Shown here: positions 1 through 9,295 of the stretch, in pieces
How the letters are laid out: the number at the start of each line of letters is the position of its first letter
Position numbering within the stretch: the first letter of the stretch is position 1
Source of the DNA: a virus
DNA length: 21,150 bases
Reading direction: 5' to 3' (one strand)
Virus record (IMG/VR): IMGVR_UViG_3300042731_003843
Span: 1-21,150 of that record
Notes under the pieces: model-generated
Database searches by the model: none
Told to the model about the DNA's origin: nothing
What the model saw: the letters and a program-made list of their open reading frames with translations, nothing else
Made by a program: the position numbers and the translations under genes

Positions 1-3000
1 ACCGTAAGATCAACGCTATTACAGGCGAAGAGACGTTCCTTGAGCAGGCAGTTCTTGAGGACAGTGGTGACGACGATGAAGGAATCGGCGCACTCGTCAC
101 TACCTTCGACACAGCAGTTACCTTCAATGATAAGGTAACCATCGAGGGTGACACCTTCCTGAACAATCCTGTTACTATTAACGTCGATCCTCTGGAAGGT
201 GATGCACTTCGCATCCTGTCTCTGGTTGACACTGGTGACGATCCTACACAGGATAGATCCTCCTTCAGAGACACTAGAGATGGTGATGTTATTATCACCA
301 AGAACCAGATTGATGCTGCAGTTTATAAGTTTAACCCACGCGGTAATGTAAACGATCCTGGTCAGGGTTACAGCTGGAGAACTCACTACACTGGTGGTCT
401 TCCTTCTAACACTTCTCCTGACAACACTGGTCTTCTAGCTGATGGTGAAGGTGGCACTGCCTTCTACACCCTACAGAATATCAGTTATGGTTCTTCTATC
501 TTCCCATCTTCTGGTGATGTACTATACAAGGGTCTAGAAGTTGGTAGTAGCGGTTCGATGGGTTGGGTTTATGCTAACTTCTTCACTGAAATTGCTGATA
601 ACCAAATCTTCTCTATTGCATCTAACAATACCGCAGAACTGGTAATCACCTGGGCTGCTGGTCTAGACAATGCTAGCCTTGGTATTAGAGTTGGTGAGAG
701 ACTACGCATCTCCAACTTCAGTAACTCTTTCTTAAATGGTTCTTGGTCAGTTCTTGCTGGTGGATTCTCTTCTACAGGCAACACTGTCACGATTAGAATC
801 TTTAATGAGATTGCACAGAACGTTTATTCCTGGGCAGATGAAGGTCCTGGTGCGAAGATGGAGATCTCCAAGTCCAGATGGAAGGAGACTGGCGTCATCG
901 GTGCTGAAACACTTCGCACGAGAACTGAAGTACCTGGTGATTACAGACTGGGTATCAACACTATCGGCAGAATGGCGAAGGAAGGTGTACTCACCGCCTC
1001 TGTAACTGCTGAAACGGATCCAAGATCTAACTTGGATGTTGTTGGTAACGCATTTATCAGTGGTAAGGCTCTCGTAACTTATGACGGTGTTGGTGCAGTA
1101 ACTGCAAACAACTACCTAGCAGAACCTTCTGTTGGTAAGACATACTTTACACTCACTAACGCATTCTTGGTTGGTGGTGATAGTGCTGATCCTGATGACT
1201 TCGCTACACTTCGTGTTGCAACTTCTGATCTGGCAGTTGCTGATCAATCTTCTACCTACAGAGCAGGTGGTCGTGTTGGTGTTAACACCAGCATTGGTCT
1301 AGATGCATCTACCGAACTTGATAGAAACTTCGTTGTAATCGGTGATTCTAGATTCTCTGGTAACATCACTGCACAGGATGACTTGAGTGTTGATGGTGGA
1401 GACATCAACTCTACTGCCGAAACATTTAGATTCCTGACCGAGAACGTTGACTTCCTGATTGCTGCTAGTGACGCAGAATCGTTCAACATCGGTAACAACA
1501 CCACTAGTGACCAGCTTATCAACATCGGTAACAATGTTTCTGATACTTCTTCTCATACCTTGAGAATTGGTGCTAACGCTGGTGTAACCACCTTTGAGGT
1601 ACATAAGCGTTCTACTAACGCATTTGTTGACATTGCATCGGTAGAAGATGTAGTAGGTGCTGCTTGTTCTATCAAGATTGGTGGTGCTGCTCCTAACCTG
1701 AACTCTCAAACTCTGATCGGTACATATCAGACCAAACTGAATGGTACTCTGGAAGTTGGTGCTTTTGCTGGCACATCTACAACCAGAATCTTCACTACCG
1801 CAGCAACATTGAACGTTGGTGATGGTCAGAACACCACGAAAGTTACTCTCGGTGCTAACTCCTCTACAGTTGACATCGCAGCACTTGGTGGTCGCACAAC
1901 GATTAGAAACTCTCTACTTGTACAAGGTAGCACCACATCTAACTCCACCATCAAACTATCTGGTGGTCTAAATGCTGGTATTATTGAGATTGAGAGATCA
2001 AGATTTGGCACTACTCCATCGGAGCACATTGTTGGATCTCTTGATAATCCTAACATTACGTTCCTCAAGTACATCCAACTTGGCAGACAAATTGATACTG
2101 CTGGTGTTGGACCTTGGGGTGGTGATCAGTATCTCCTATCTGGTGGTCAGATTGCTGCAATCGACAATATCACTCCAGAGCAGAGTGCTACATGGGTTGC
2201 TAACGAGACATATTCGTTCATCCAACCAACTGGTGGTACAGGTAGCGGTGCTCTGTTCACTGTTCAGGTTCTATCTGACGGCACAGCAGACATCACTCTA
2301 GTATCTCCTGGTTCTGGTTACTCTGACAACGATCTGTTGACCATTGAGGCATCAAAACTGGGTAACTCCAACGGTGCTGACCTATCCTTCAGAGTTAATG
2401 GAACTAATGATTCTGGTAACGTATACTTACTACCAATCACTAGACCTTCTGTCAATGACTTCCAGATCGGTGATCTACTGTTCATTGAAAGAGACACTGC
2501 AGTAGATGGACAGGACACAAACATTTCTCCTGTTGGTGAAGAGTACAGTGAACTTCTTGAGGTCGCTGGTCTAACTAATATCTCTGACCCCGCTGATCCT
2601 CTTGGATTCAGAATTCTGGTTACTCGTGCTAAAGATGGCACAACTGCTAGAACTGATCACCCAGATAATGCAATCATCTCCAAGTTTGACAAGCAAATCA
2701 ATGCTTCGTTCATCACTGGATTTGACTTTGACGATAACGGAACTCTAGATCCTACATCTAGTGTCGCTATCAATGATAGTTCTATCCTAACGATTGTTGC
2801 TGATGGTACTGACATCGTTACAGTCAACTGGAACAGCGAAACTAACGATAGTGTTGGTGCTGATTACGGTGAGTTTATTACAATCTCTGGCACGAACATT
2901 GTTGGTCTGAATGGTACGTGGCCAATTCAAGGTGGCATCACTGGAACTGCTTCTTCCCTTCAAATCAAGACAAGTCAGTATGTTTCCACAGGAACTTACA

Positions 3001-4151
3001 TCTGGTCTGATCAGGTAGCGGCTGCTGAACTTAAGATCAACAGCGGCGCTGGTCTCCTCGCAGACAGTGTTGATGTTAGAATCGGTGTTGCAGAATTTGG
3101 TGGTGTCCTAACCACTAGTGATTACCTGCTCCTATCTAATACTGAAATCGTCAAGGTTTCTGAATTGGTATCTACCGACATTCAGTCCCTGGTTGTCACA
3201 GACGGTGGTGATCCTGAAGTCGAGGTATTTAAGGTTGAGTCTACAACTGGTAACACATTTGTGGGCAACACACTATCTGTCGGACAAGGATTTAACAAGT
3301 TCGTTGTTCAAGGTGGAACTGGCGATACCGTAACTCAAGGTAAACTAACCACCAATGATTCTCTGAAGGTAAGAGGATCTGTTGTAGAACTGACCCAGTT
3401 CTTCACACTGACTAACGGTGGATCCGAGAACATCGCTGAAAGAAACACACTCCGTGTTGACACCGCAACTGGTGATCTGGAGATCTATGGTGGTGACTTC
3501 AATATCTTCGGACCTGATGGCACTACACCACGTCTTCAGTTCAACAACTCTTCGGGTGACTTTACTACCTACGGTTCGTTCTCTGCTCTAGGAACAGGAA
3601 CATCAACATTCGGTGGTAGCATTGTTGCTGGTGGTGATCTGACTCTCAATGGTGGTGATCTAACAGTCAACTCTGATGGCAATAAGATCTTCTCGGTTGA
3701 GAATGATGGTGCTGTCAATATCGCTGGCATTAGCAACTACTTCTCACAAACTGGTGGACGTAAGTGGGAATACAGCGACAGCTTTGAAGTTGAGGCAGAA
3801 GCAAACGTTAACTACTTCCTCAACATTACTCAAAATACCATCGTTAAACTACCTACAAACGCTCTAATCGGTGACATGATTCGCATCGTGGACATCGGTG
3901 GTCTTCTAACTTATAACCTCACGCTGGTTGTAAGAGCACCATCTACGATTAGAGTACAAAACGCAACTGACAACACAGGAACCACTCTATTGACAGGCAA
4001 TACTGCTGACCTAAATGGTTATGATGGTGGTGAACTAGTTGTTCAAACACCTAACGCTGGATTCGCACTAGTATTCGCTGGTACGGCTACTCCAGACGGC
4101 GGCACTGCAGTTCCAACAGGAAAAGACGGATGGTTCTTAATCGAGGTCTGA
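1..4151 (+). CDS. Giant virion structural / fibre-like protein, 5'-truncated by window edge
   Basis: The frame is open from the first complete codon at position 3, so the ATG at 558 is internal and the real start lies upstream of the window. 1382 residues are visible. The composition is typical of a beta-structured fibre: rich in Gly, Asn, Thr, Ser, Asp and Val, with no Cys-rich or catalytic signature. Short repeating phrases such as INIGNN / LRIGAN (around nt 1490-1580) and DLTLNGGDLTVNSDG (around 3640-3680) suggest a beta-helix or stacked-strand shaft. A roughly 105-115 residue domain occurs twice (558-869 and 2697-3041). A GSGY-type segment lies at 2223-2403. The protein ends in KDGWFLIEV. 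Codons favour AAC, TTC, ATC and GGT more than the following genes do, which fits a highly expressed late protein. The next gene starts 4 bp after the stop. Its role as a virion fibre or tail-associated protein is inferred from composition and neighbours; no specific T4 counterpart can be named. Confidence 0.8.
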   Translation, partial: RKINAITGEETFLEQAVLEDSGDDDEGIGALVTTFDTAVTFNDKVTIEGDTFLNNPVTINVDPLEGDALRILSLVDTGDDPTQDRSSFRDTRDGDVIITKNQIDAAVYKFNPRGNVNDPGQGYSWRTHYTGGLPSNTSPDNTGLLADGEGGTAFYTLQNISYGSSIFPSSGDVLYKGLEVGSSGSMGWVYANFFTEIADNQIFSIASNNTAELVITWAAGLDNASLGIRVGERLRISNFSNSFLNGSWSVLAGGFSSTGNTVTIRIFNEIAQNVYSWADEGPGAKMEISKSRWKETGVIGAETLRTRTEVPGDYRLGINTIGRMAKEGVLTASVTAETDPRSNLDVVGNAFISGKALVTYDGVGAVTANNYLAEPSVGKTYFTLTNAFLVGGDSADPDDFATLRVATSDLAVADQSSTYRAGGRVGVNTSIGLDASTELDRNFVVIGDSRFSGNITAQDDLSVDGGDINSTAETFRFLTENVDFLIAASDAESFNIGNNTTSDQLINIGNNVSDTSSHTLRIGANAGVTTFEVHKRSTNAFVDIASVEDVVGAACSIKIGGAAPNLNSQTLIGTYQTKLNGTLEVGAFAGTSTTRIFTTAATLNVGDGQNTTKVTLGANSSTVDIAALGGRTTIRNSLLVQGSTTSNSTIKLSGGLNAGIIEIERSRFGTTPSEHIVGSLDNPNITFLKYIQLGRQIDTAGVGPWGGDQYLLSGGQIAAIDNITPEQSATWVANETYSFIQPTGGTGSGALFTVQVLSDGTADITLVSPGSGYSDNDLLTIEASKLGNSNGADLSFRVNGTNDSGNVYLLPITRPSVNDFQIGDLLFIERDTAVDGQDTNISPVGEEYSELLEVAGLTNISDPADPLGFRILVTRAKDGTTARTDHPDNAIISKFDKQINASFITGFDFDDNGTLDPTSSVAINDSSILTIVADGTDIVTVNWNSETNDSVGADYGEFITISGTNIVGLNGTWPIQGGITGTASSLQIKTSQYVSTGTYIWSDQVAAAELKINSGAGLLADSVDVRIGVAEFGGVLTTSDYLLLSNTEIVKVSELVSTDIQSLVVTDGGDPEVEVFKVESTTGNTFVGNTLSVGQGFNKFVVQGGTGDTVTQGKLTTNDSLKVRGSVVELTQFFTLTNGGSENIAERNTLRVDTATGDLEIYGGDFNIFGPDGTTPRLQFNNSSGDFTTYGSFSALGTGTSTFGGSIVAGGDLTLNGGDLTVNSDGNKIFSVENDGAVNIAGISNYFSQTGGRKWEYSDSFEVEAEANVNYFLNITQNTIVKLPTNALIGDMIRIVDIGGLLTYNLTLVVRAPSTIRVQNATDNTGTTLLTGNTADLNGYDGGELVVQTPNAGFALVFAGTATPDGGTAVPTGKDGWFLIEV
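558..869 (+). repeat. Internal duplicated domain, copy 1
   Basis: This segment of about 104 residues contains the phrase LNGSW, then a hydrophobic strand, then YSWADEGPGAKMEIS. The second copy, near 2697-3041, has LNGTW followed by YIWSDQVAAAELKIN in the same order and spacing. The similarity is at protein level and was aligned by eye. Confidence 0.6.
2223..2403 (+). other. GSGY-type beta module within the structural protein
   Basis: The encoded segment runs GTGSGALFTVQV, then SPGSGYSDNDLLTI, then a Gly/Asn linker and ADLSFRV. From memory, similar G-x-GSGY-x-x-x-D-x-L-T-I modules recur in marine phage virion proteins. The function is unknown. It probably forms a compact beta domain inserted in the shaft. 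Confidence 0.45.
2697..3041 (+). repeat. Internal duplicated domain, copy 2
   Basis: This is the second, diverged copy of the domain at 558-869, recognised by LNGTW and YIWSDQ...AELKIN. Both copies precede a stretch rich in 'VG' beta strands, so the duplication may include part of the shaft. Confidence 0.6.
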
Positions 4152-4155
4152 TTTA

Positions 4156-5514
4156 ATGTTTTATCAGGAAGCAAAAACAGCAAGATCGGCGGTGGTTGGC
4201 ACCATCATGCCGTGGACGGGGGGATTAACTAACATCCCTCCTGGGTGGATTCTATGTGATGGTGGTGTTGTAGATGCAGCAGATTATCCACTGCTTACAC
4301 AAGCTATTGGTAATACATATGATGCGTTGGGGGGATCTATTACAGGAAGCTTTCCAAGTTATTCTGGAACGGTCAAGTTACCTGACTTGAATGAAAAAAC
4401 ATTGATGGATATTGAATCGAGTTACTTCGCTCCTGTTGCAAATGGTGGTACAGGTAGAGCTGCAGACATAGATTCTGATGCTCTCACTCTCATTTCACCA
4501 ATCATTGGGGACCATGTTGACAATGGTGTTACAATTTCACCAACAGATGTTACTGTTGATGTTCTCTTTAATATAAACGCTGGTGATAGAACTGGATATT
4601 CAGGAAAGATCACGGGTAATACAAAAGAAGATGGAGAAGGTGTTGCAACGGTTTACATCGGTCCTAGAAAATTAGGAAGAAAGCACGTTAAGAGACATAA
4701 CCACCCAGGAACATACAGAACACTGGATGATCAAACCCGAACACTACCTGGTAGAGGTGTTTCTGGATACGAGAACATTAAATACACACTATATCACTCA
4801 CACGTTGATAACGAGGGTGGTAGTGATCAGGGTGATACCTACTACTTTGGTTGGTCGAGTGATAGTCCTGGTGACGGCAACGCAGAGACAGTTGATTCGC
4901 GCCCTGGTATTGTGATTGGTGACGCAGTGGCGTCCAACCCGACTAGTCAAGAAATTGACTATATGATGACTTGGCCAGCAAATGGTGATTATGCGCCTGA
5001 TGGACATGGTGGTGGAACGCAAGGTGTTGTTATAGCACACGTACAATCCGAGAGTCCTCCTGTTAACTTGAAACCTAAACAATGTTTATCAACTCCTATT
5101 TCAACTCAATTTAAGGTAACTAATTTAAGACCTGAAGGAGCATTTCTAGATCAAAATAGGGCAGTTCCAGCAGCTGCTAGAGGTGGTACTTTGAATATTC
5201 CTCAAGGATTTACAAATTACTATGATGACAGCAACCAAACCGCATCACAACTTCGTGATACATTAATGAGTCATATCGGACTCAATTTTACAAATACTGA
5301 TCCTGGTGGTGATTTTATTGAAGCACATGATCATGGGGAATTTGATGTTGAGTTTGATTCATCTGGATTGAGACCCAATAGTAGTATTGTATGTGAGGTT
5401 AACCTTCCAGCAACAGTCAATGTAGATAATACACAGAATGAAAAAGCATTGCAAATTGACGTGAACATAGCACAACCAACTCTTTCTTGCATATACATCA
5501 TCAGAGCATACTAA
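4156..5514 (+). CDS. Tail-collar-domain protein (short-tail-fibre-like), 452 aa
   Basis: A phage tail collar domain (the family around T4 gp12-like short fibres) occupies about residues 14-88. GTIMPWTG is followed by IPPGWILCDG (28-36), YPLLTQAIGNTY (44-55) and VKLPDLN (73-79). Downstream are His pairs in the pattern HxH: H181/H183, H214/H216 and another near residue 395 in AHDH. In gp12-type fibres such His pairs help bind a metal ion in the trimer; that role here is inferred. The C-terminus ends CIYIIRAY, a tail shared with two other collar proteins in this window. GAGG lies about 9 nt before the ATG, and the gene starts 4 bp after the preceding stop. It is probably a receptor-binding or baseplate-associated fibre. 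The codons are less C-ending than in the gene before it. Confidence 0.85.
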   Translation: MFYQEAKTARSAVVGTIMPWTGGLTNIPPGWILCDGGVVDAADYPLLTQAIGNTYDALGGSITGSFPSYSGTVKLPDLNEKTLMDIESSYFAPVANGGTGRAADIDSDALTLISPIIGDHVDNGVTISPTDVTVDVLFNINAGDRTGYSGKITGNTKEDGEGVATVYIGPRKLGRKHVKRHNHPGTYRTLDDQTRTLPGRGVSGYENIKYTLYHSHVDNEGGSDQGDTYYFGWSSDSPGDGNAETVDSRPGIVIGDAVASNPTSQEIDYMMTWPANGDYAPDGHGGGTQGVVIAHVQSESPPVNLKPKQCLSTPISTQFKVTNLRPEGAFLDQNRAVPAAARGGTLNIPQGFTNYYDDSNQTASQLRDTLMSHIGLNFTNTDPGGDFIEAHDHGEFDVEFDSSGLRPNSSIVCEVNLPATVNVDNTQNEKALQIDVNIAQPTLSCIYIIRAY

Positions 5515-5515
5515 A

Positions 5516-6433
5516 ATGGGAAAGTCTATATCTACTAATTACGCCAGACAGAAATCTCACTGGGGTGGTGTTCCTGGAACCATTCAGATTCATACCGTTC
5601 CTGGTATGGGATTTAATAATGATCCTACGACTGCGGTATTTAAAGATAACTTACCTGGTGGTTTTTTGAGATGCAATGGTGCTATCTTAAATGCAAAAGA
5701 TTATCTTCTATTGTCTAGAATTTTAGGTGTAGGCACTGAATGTAGATTTGCAAAACCAAATGCTATTCTGCGTGATCCTGATCCCGAGACAGGAGATCTT
5801 GGATCATTTCAGTTACCTGATCTAGGATCTAAAGTTATGATTGGTGGTAGAGGATCGGGTGAATACCGCGAGACAACTATGACCAATAAACCCAACCAAA
5901 ACAAGGTTGGTGTTGAGGTTACACCAAATACACCACTTGGTGAAAGGTTGTCCACAAACTATGTCTCCAGTAATGGAGATGGCATGAAAGTTACAGCGCA
6001 ATCAAGTATTGATTTTAGAGGTAATATTAAGTTCAATATGCCTAGGAATGTTGAGCCTACTATCGTTTCGATTGAACAGTTCCAAGCACACCAGCATGAC
6101 GCTGATTTGCGTATTTTGAATATTACATCTGATGGTTATAATACTGATGGTGATGGACTTACTGGTGACGCTGATTCGGCATTTGATGCAAACGTAGAAG
6201 CACAAAACATTCTAGATGAAGTTCAACCAAATGTGCAAAGAGGTTCGGTTCAACACGACCATAGAATTACAAAACCTTTTACTTACAGCAATAATTTCTC
6301 TTATTCATTCCCAGCTACGAACATACCGTTGGACGACATGGAATCATATATCGATGTTGATACAACCAACTTGGATGTTTTGAATCAAGTTGTAACTCCA
6401 TTCATCATGGTACACTATATCATCAAGTTCTGA
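5516..6433 (+). CDS. Tail-collar-domain protein, 305 aa
   Basis: A second collar domain lies near the N-terminus (about residues 18-112): GTIQIHTVPG, then LPGGFLRCNG (46-55), KDYLLLSRILG (61-71) and FQLPDLGSKV (98-107). Two His-rich motifs follow: AHQHD near residue 190 and QHDH near 245, resembling the HxH metal sites of short tail fibres. The C-terminus MVHYIIKF matches the YII(K/R)xY/F ending of the other two collar proteins here. The start is 1 bp after the stop of the upstream collar gene, so the two are probably translated together and may be diverged duplicates. The function is inferred as a tail or baseplate fibre component. Confidence 0.8.
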   Translation: MGKSISTNYARQKSHWGGVPGTIQIHTVPGMGFNNDPTTAVFKDNLPGGFLRCNGAILNAKDYLLLSRILGVGTECRFAKPNAILRDPDPETGDLGSFQLPDLGSKVMIGGRGSGEYRETTMTNKPNQNKVGVEVTPNTPLGERLSTNYVSSNGDGMKVTAQSSIDFRGNIKFNMPRNVEPTIVSIEQFQAHQHDADLRILNITSDGYNTDGDGLTGDADSAFDANVEAQNILDEVQPNVQRGSVQHDHRITKPFTYSNNFSYSFPATNIPLDDMESYIDVDTTNLDVLNQVVTPFIMVHYIIKF

Positions 6434-6434
6434 T

Positions 6435-7946
6435 ATGGCTACGTATAACAATACCTACACGTATAGTAGCAGTCAGCGTTTAAGATCAGATGTAAAGCAA
6501 GTTAATTATATTGTTGTTGCTGGTGGTGGGGGTGGTGCCCGACCTAATGCTGGTTTTGGTAGATCTCCTAATAATGGTCAAGATACTAGACTCAATACCA
6601 CAGGATTATGGTCGCAGGGTGGTAGACATGGAGAACTAAATCGTGGTGGTTATGGTGGATATGGAAACTACAATTATGGTAGGAATGGTCGTATTAACTA
6701 TTCTGGTGGTCAATATGAGCGTGCTAGATCTGGTTATGGAAATAGTGGATCTGGTGGTGCGGGACAGTGGAGAGCGCCTAGTTTAACTGGTGGTGGCGGT
6801 GGTGGTGGTGCCTCGCGCTCAACATACTATCGAGGATCGAGTGGTGCTATCGCTGGTCAAAGAGTATATTGGACGATCGGGCAAGGTGGTACACAAGGTG
6901 GTAACGGACAGCGCAGAAGGGGTGACAATGGAGCAATCTATATTTCTCAAACTACATATGACCGCCCTTCTGCTAGCATAAGTGCAAGCCCAACTAGTAT
7001 TATTCAAGGTAACTCCACTACACTATCTTGGAGTACGGGTGGAGATATTACCAGCGTTAGTATTGGTGGTGGTGTCGGTAATGTTGGTACTAGCGGATCA
7101 TTAAATGTCTCTCCAAACACTACGACTTCATATACACTTTCGGCAACTAATCCAGCATATACAACAAATGATACTGTCACAGTTACTGTATTGATTCCAC
7201 CGCAAGTTAATATGACTGTTGACAATCCTACTATTGTCTTGGGAGAAAGCACTACCTTGAGATGGAATGTTAGTGGTGATGCCAGTTCAATGACGATTGA
7301 CAACGGAATTGGAAGCACAAACCTTTCTGGTCAGCAAACAATTACACCAACATCAACCATAGTTTATACAGGAACTGCTAGTGGACCTGGTGGAACAGGT
7401 AGTGACACTGCGGTTGTTACAGTATTGCCACCACCAACATTGAGTGTTTCTGGTCCGATTGTGGTTGGATATGAAGATCCAATAACTTTTAGTATAGAAG
7501 CAACAAATGCACCAGGTGGTATTAGTTATGTCTATTCGCAGGTTAATACTGACGGTAGCACAGAAGCTGTGACAGATCCAGTAATAATCCCAAACAGCAA
7601 TGGAGATTTGGTCAACATTACGGATTTTGAATTTACTCCTGTGTATGATAACTTTGGACCATCTTCGGTATCAATTACTTTCACTGCCAATGGATATGGT
7701 GGACTGCTATCACAAGATGTCGAAGTTATTCCTATCAATATTGATCAGACTCCTAATGCTATTGACATTCCCTCAACTGAAGATAAGTTGAGAGATGAAG
7801 AACCTGTTATCACACCTAACGTTGAGGTTACGTCAGAACAGATTGTAATTGAAGATATTGACATCCCTGTAGAAATTAAGTCTGATTATCCTATTCAGGT
7901 TGAGATAGAGAATGAAGATGTCTGGTATAATGTGAGGGAGATCTAA
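6435..7946 (+). CDS. Modular adhesin 1: glycine-rich head, Ig-like domains, shared C-terminal module (503 aa)
   Basis: Residues 1 to about 170 form a glycine-rich head that opens with a strand and a run of Gly (YIVVAGGGGG near 25-34), followed by many GG/NYG/GYG segments and GGGGGGG near 124. This pattern is known from Gly-rich phage tail adhesins, where Gly-rich segments can pack as polyglycine-II helices. Two Ig-like domains follow (about 177-254 and 255-331), each with STTLxW near the start and a TYT/YTGTASGPGG strand near the end. A third beta domain spans about 332-433, and the 70-residue module shared with the next three genes is 434-503. There is no signal peptide or membrane segment. 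The next start codon overlaps this stop (TAATG). It is most likely a virion receptor-binding protein; the head-attachment-tail orientation is inferred from what is variable and what is conserved. Confidence 0.75.
   Translation: MATYNNTYTYSSSQRLRSDVKQVNYIVVAGGGGGARPNAGFGRSPNNGQDTRLNTTGLWSQGGRHGELNRGGYGGYGNYNYGRNGRINYSGGQYERARSGYGNSGSGGAGQWRAPSLTGGGGGGGASRSTYYRGSSGAIAGQRVYWTIGQGGTQGGNGQRRRGDNGAIYISQTTYDRPSASISASPTSIIQGNSTTLSWSTGGDITSVSIGGGVGNVGTSGSLNVSPNTTTSYTLSATNPAYTTNDTVTVTVLIPPQVNMTVDNPTIVLGESTTLRWNVSGDASSMTIDNGIGSTNLSGQQTITPTSTIVYTGTASGPGGTGSDTAVVTVLPPPTLSVSGPIVVGYEDPITFSIEATNAPGGISYVYSQVNTDGSTEAVTDPVIIPNSNGDLVNITDFEFTPVYDNFGPSSVSITFTANGYGGLLSQDVEVIPINIDQTPNAIDIPSTEDKLRDEEPVITPNVEVTSEQIVIEDIDIPVEIKSDYPIQVEIENEDVWYNVREI
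7734..7943 (+). repeat. Shared 70-residue C-terminal module, copy 1
   Basis: The module begins INIDQTPNAIDIPS and ends VWYNVREI. By eye it is identical to copy 2 at about 59 of 70 residues. It has four conserved Pro-containing phrases (TPNAIDIP, PVITP, DIPVE, YPIQVE) and is acidic. The conserved VREI codons also supply the ribosome binding site of the next gene. Confidence 0.9.
7935..7940 (+). promoter_or_regulatory. Ribosome binding site (AGGGAG) inside the end of adhesin 1
   Basis: AGGGAG lies 5 nt before the ATG at 7946. It is formed by the Arg-Glu codons of the C-terminal module, so translation of adhesin 2 is coupled to the last codons of adhesin 1. Confidence 0.6.
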
Positions 7947-9295
7947 TGCCACAGGTTAGTATTTCATGGTCTAGAAACGCAGGCGATAGTAACTACCTAT
8001 ATGGTATGCCTGGTGGAACCATTGGTCCCAATAGTGGTAGTAGAACTGTAAATGTTGGGTGGAACCAAACATATTATCTGTCTGCTAATGGTAGTGGTCC
8101 TGGTAGTGTTGGCATGAGAAGATTAAACAACAACACACTTGGTCTTGACGATAGACAAGGTGCTGGTGCTGACAATGACTACAATGACATGATCATATAT
8201 GTCAATAATGGTGGATTTATTAGTAATAATGCATATCGTGGTCCTGCTCCTGTTTATGGGTGTACTAATTCAGGTGCGATTAACTACAACCCTGGTGCAG
8301 ATCTTGATGATGGTAGTTGTGTAGTTGTCAATCCAATACTAAATCTTGATGCTACTCCTAATTCAATTATTAGGGGACAGAGCACTACGCTATCTTGGTC
8401 TACTAGCGATTCGCAATATATACAAACAGCTAACATTGGTCCTGCGCCTGGCGCTGTAAATACATCTGGAAGTGCCGTTGTTACACCAATCGAGACAACA
8501 ACATATGACTATACTGTTACGTGGGCAAATGGAAGTAGACAAACCACTCGTACAGTTACGGTATATGTACCACCAGAAATTACAGTATCATTAGATAATA
8601 ATCCGATTATTCTTGGAGAGACAACCACATTGAGGTGGAACACTAGTGGTGATGCATCTACCATGACTATTGATCCTGGTATTGGATCAACTCTTTTATC
8701 TAGTGCTCAATCAGTAACACCAACACAAGACACTACCTATACTCTTACTGCTACTGGACCTGGTGGTACAGATACTAAACAGATTACGTTGACTGTTATT
8801 CAACCACCAGAACTAGATTTGACTGGTCCTCTTGCAATACCTTATGGTCAATCTACTATTGATTTTTCATACGAGGCAGTAAATGCATTGAGTATAGATG
8901 TATTAATAATACAGAGAGATCTAGACAACAGTGATGATTTCTTCATCGGTGCTGCTACAACTGATGGTAGTGTATACACATATACACCAACATGGGGAAA
9001 CAGAGGACCACAATCAATTTTGGTCACAATGACTGCTAACGGGCAAGGTGGATTGCAAACAATAAGACAGGTTAGTGTTCCTATTAACATTGACCAGACT
9101 CCAAATGCTATTGATATTCCATCAACAGAAGATAAATTACGTGGCGAAGAACCAGTTATTACGCCTGATGTTGAGGTAGTTAGTGATCAAATTGTAATTG
9201 AGGATATAGATATTCCTGTAGAGGTAAAAGCTGATTATCCAATTCAGGTCGAGATCGATAATTCTAATGTTTGGTATAACGTACAAGAACTATGA
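7946..9295 (+). CDS. Modular adhesin 2: DUF4114-like head, YGC-GSC motif, Ig-like domains, shared C-terminal module (449 aa)
   Basis: The head (about 1-100) ends in LGLDDRQGAGADNDYNDMII (residues 65-84). This closely resembles the Asp-rich core of DUF4114-type domains (E/D-D-x-x-G-G-x-D-x-D-[FY]-N-D), which are thought to bind calcium; D68, D69, D76, D78 and D81 are candidate ligands. A Cys-bounded motif follows, YGCTNSGAINYNP...DDGSC (C106, C125), probably a small disulfide- or ion-stabilised linker. Two Ig-like domains (about 130-208 and 209-287), a third beta domain (288-379) and the common module (380-449) complete it. The start overlaps the previous stop by one base and the stop overlaps the next ATG (ATGA). 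It is most likely a surface-binding virion protein with a head unrelated to those of its neighbours. Confidence 0.75.
   Translation: MPQVSISWSRNAGDSNYLYGMPGGTIGPNSGSRTVNVGWNQTYYLSANGSGPGSVGMRRLNNNTLGLDDRQGAGADNDYNDMIIYVNNGGFISNNAYRGPAPVYGCTNSGAINYNPGADLDDGSCVVVNPILNLDATPNSIIRGQSTTLSWSTSDSQYIQTANIGPAPGAVNTSGSAVVTPIETTTYDYTVTWANGSRQTTRTVTVYVPPEITVSLDNNPIILGETTTLRWNTSGDASTMTIDPGIGSTLLSSAQSVTPTQDTTYTLTATGPGGTDTKQITLTVIQPPELDLTGPLAIPYGQSTIDFSYEAVNALSIDVLIIQRDLDNSDDFFIGAATTDGSVYTYTPTWGNRGPQSILVTMTANGQGGLQTIRQVSVPINIDQTPNAIDIPSTEDKLRGEEPVITPDVEVVSDQIVIEDIDIPVEVKADYPIQVEIDNSNVWYNVQEL
8255..8314 (+). other. YGC...DDGSC cysteine-bounded motif
   Basis: YGCT...NYNPGADLDDGSC resembles the GCTDxxAxNYxPxAxxDDGSC motif that recurs in secreted proteins of marine bacteria. 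Two copies also occur in adhesin 4. The Asp/Asn-rich middle suggests ion binding, but this is an inference. Confidence 0.6.
9083..9292 (+). repeat. Shared 70-residue C-terminal module, copy 2
   Basis: The module runs from INIDQTPNAIDIPS to WYNVQEL. The ending VQEL differs from VREI of the other copies, so the AGGGAG ribosome binding site seen in copies 1 and 3 is lost here. The next gene instead overlaps the stop by 4 bp. Confidence 0.9.

Noticed and set aside
558-560. ATG at 558 as the start of the first gene
   Set aside because: The frame is open to the left edge with the same codon style and protein character, so this ATG is internal.
1299-1709. Long minus-strand frames in the structural genes (also 16006-16512, 7004-7318, 20561-20875)
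   Set aside because: They lie antisense to strong + strand genes with recognisable motifs, have no domain signature and arise from the biased codon use of those genes.
4149-5518. Programmed frameshift joining adjacent fibre genes
   Set aside because: The genes are separated by clean stops followed by ATGs, and each has its own complete domain. No slippery heptamer with a structure was seen.
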